From Xiphydria camelus (lineage: Eukaryota; Arthropoda; Insecta; Hymenoptera; Xiphydriidae): a DNA stretch of 64,000 bases. Positions within the stretch are counted from its first letter, which is position 1. Every line of letters starts with the position of its first letter. Positions 63,850-64,000 of the stretch are shown here, piece by piece. The notes under the pieces are model-generated. The model had not been told where the DNA came from and searched no databases. It saw only the letters and a program-made list of their open reading frames with translations. The position numbers were made by a program, and so were the translations under genes. The stretch lies in contig OY783196.1 of the NCBI GenBank assembly GCA_963678675.1, positions 15,246,138 through 15,310,137 of the forward strand, written 5' to 3'.

Positions 63850-64000
63850 ACAGGGTGATTCGAAATGGGCGCACTTCCTCTCGTAGAGAGATTCTTCGCA
63901 AAAAACTGAACCGAAAGTTCCTGTACAACATTTTTGTGCTCCGCCTAGTTTATAAGATAATCCAGTTCGAAAATATCCAATCCAAAGTCAGATTCAAGGG
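63850..64000. mobile_element. Left end of an element with CAGGGTGATTCG terminus (partial)
   Basis: TA at 63849-63850 is followed by CAGGGTGATTCGAAATGGGC, the CAGGGTG type of end seen on several TA-target elements here. The other end lies outside the window. Confidence 0.5.

Overview
This window looks like a transposon graveyard from an arthropod nuclear genome, most likely an insect. I found no convincing host gene, ribosomal RNA gene, CRISPR array or bacterial-type operon. The case for an insect is indirect: an AT-rich background, many mariner/pogo/hAT/Harbinger/piggyBac-type elements with clean target-site duplications (TSDs), a CsRn1-type Gypsy element with a tRNA-Trp primer site, a Copia element with a copia-style tRNA-iMet half-molecule primer site, and Transib (RAG1-like) transposase remnants.

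Layout. 1-4318: a pogo-type TA-TSD element (1559-3102) with a PIF/Harbinger derivative inside it. 4327-9912: a nearly complete hAT element with five transposase exons and one internal stop. It sits in a decayed multi-exon transposon-like gene (9937-14473) that also carries a pogo-type element and a MITE. 15-20 kb: foldbacks, hairpins, tRNA-like heads, minisatellites and a Tigger-like element. 20.8-31 kb: a decayed multi-exon gene on the minus strand (24245-29983, here called the TGCD family), with a mariner in an intron, enclosed by 0.5-kb inverted repeats and preceded by a 2-kb palindrome. 31-34 kb: hairpins, diverged tandem repeats and a Transib C-terminal fragment. 34346-37206: a foldback with a 9-bp TSD that splits a tRNA-derived SINE. 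37.5-43.3 kb: a second copy of the pogo-type element, disrupted by a CsRn1/Gypsy retrotransposon whose 5' LTR is replaced by a hairpin of R-U5 sequence. 43.9-46.8 kb: a Transib transposase gene in three exons, truncated by the next element. 46834-53883: a 7-kb palindrome with nearly identical 1.5-kb arms, nested with at least four further elements and a second TGCD-family gene fragment. 53983-61082: a CACTA-like element containing a CAGGGTGGACC MITE that holds a Copia element with LTRs almost identical to each other. 61-64 kb: MITEs, a deleted mariner and the N-terminal exon of a probable pogo-type gene.

The elements do not cooperate in a pathway. What the window records is the order of insertions. 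Because several families occur as interrupted and uninterrupted copies, many boundaries and TSDs can be read directly by comparison. The most unusual objects are the hairpin 5' LTR of the CsRn1 element, the TGCD gene family found twice inside long inverted repeats, the recent 7-kb palindrome, and the 9-bp-TSD foldback with exon-like pieces in its arms.
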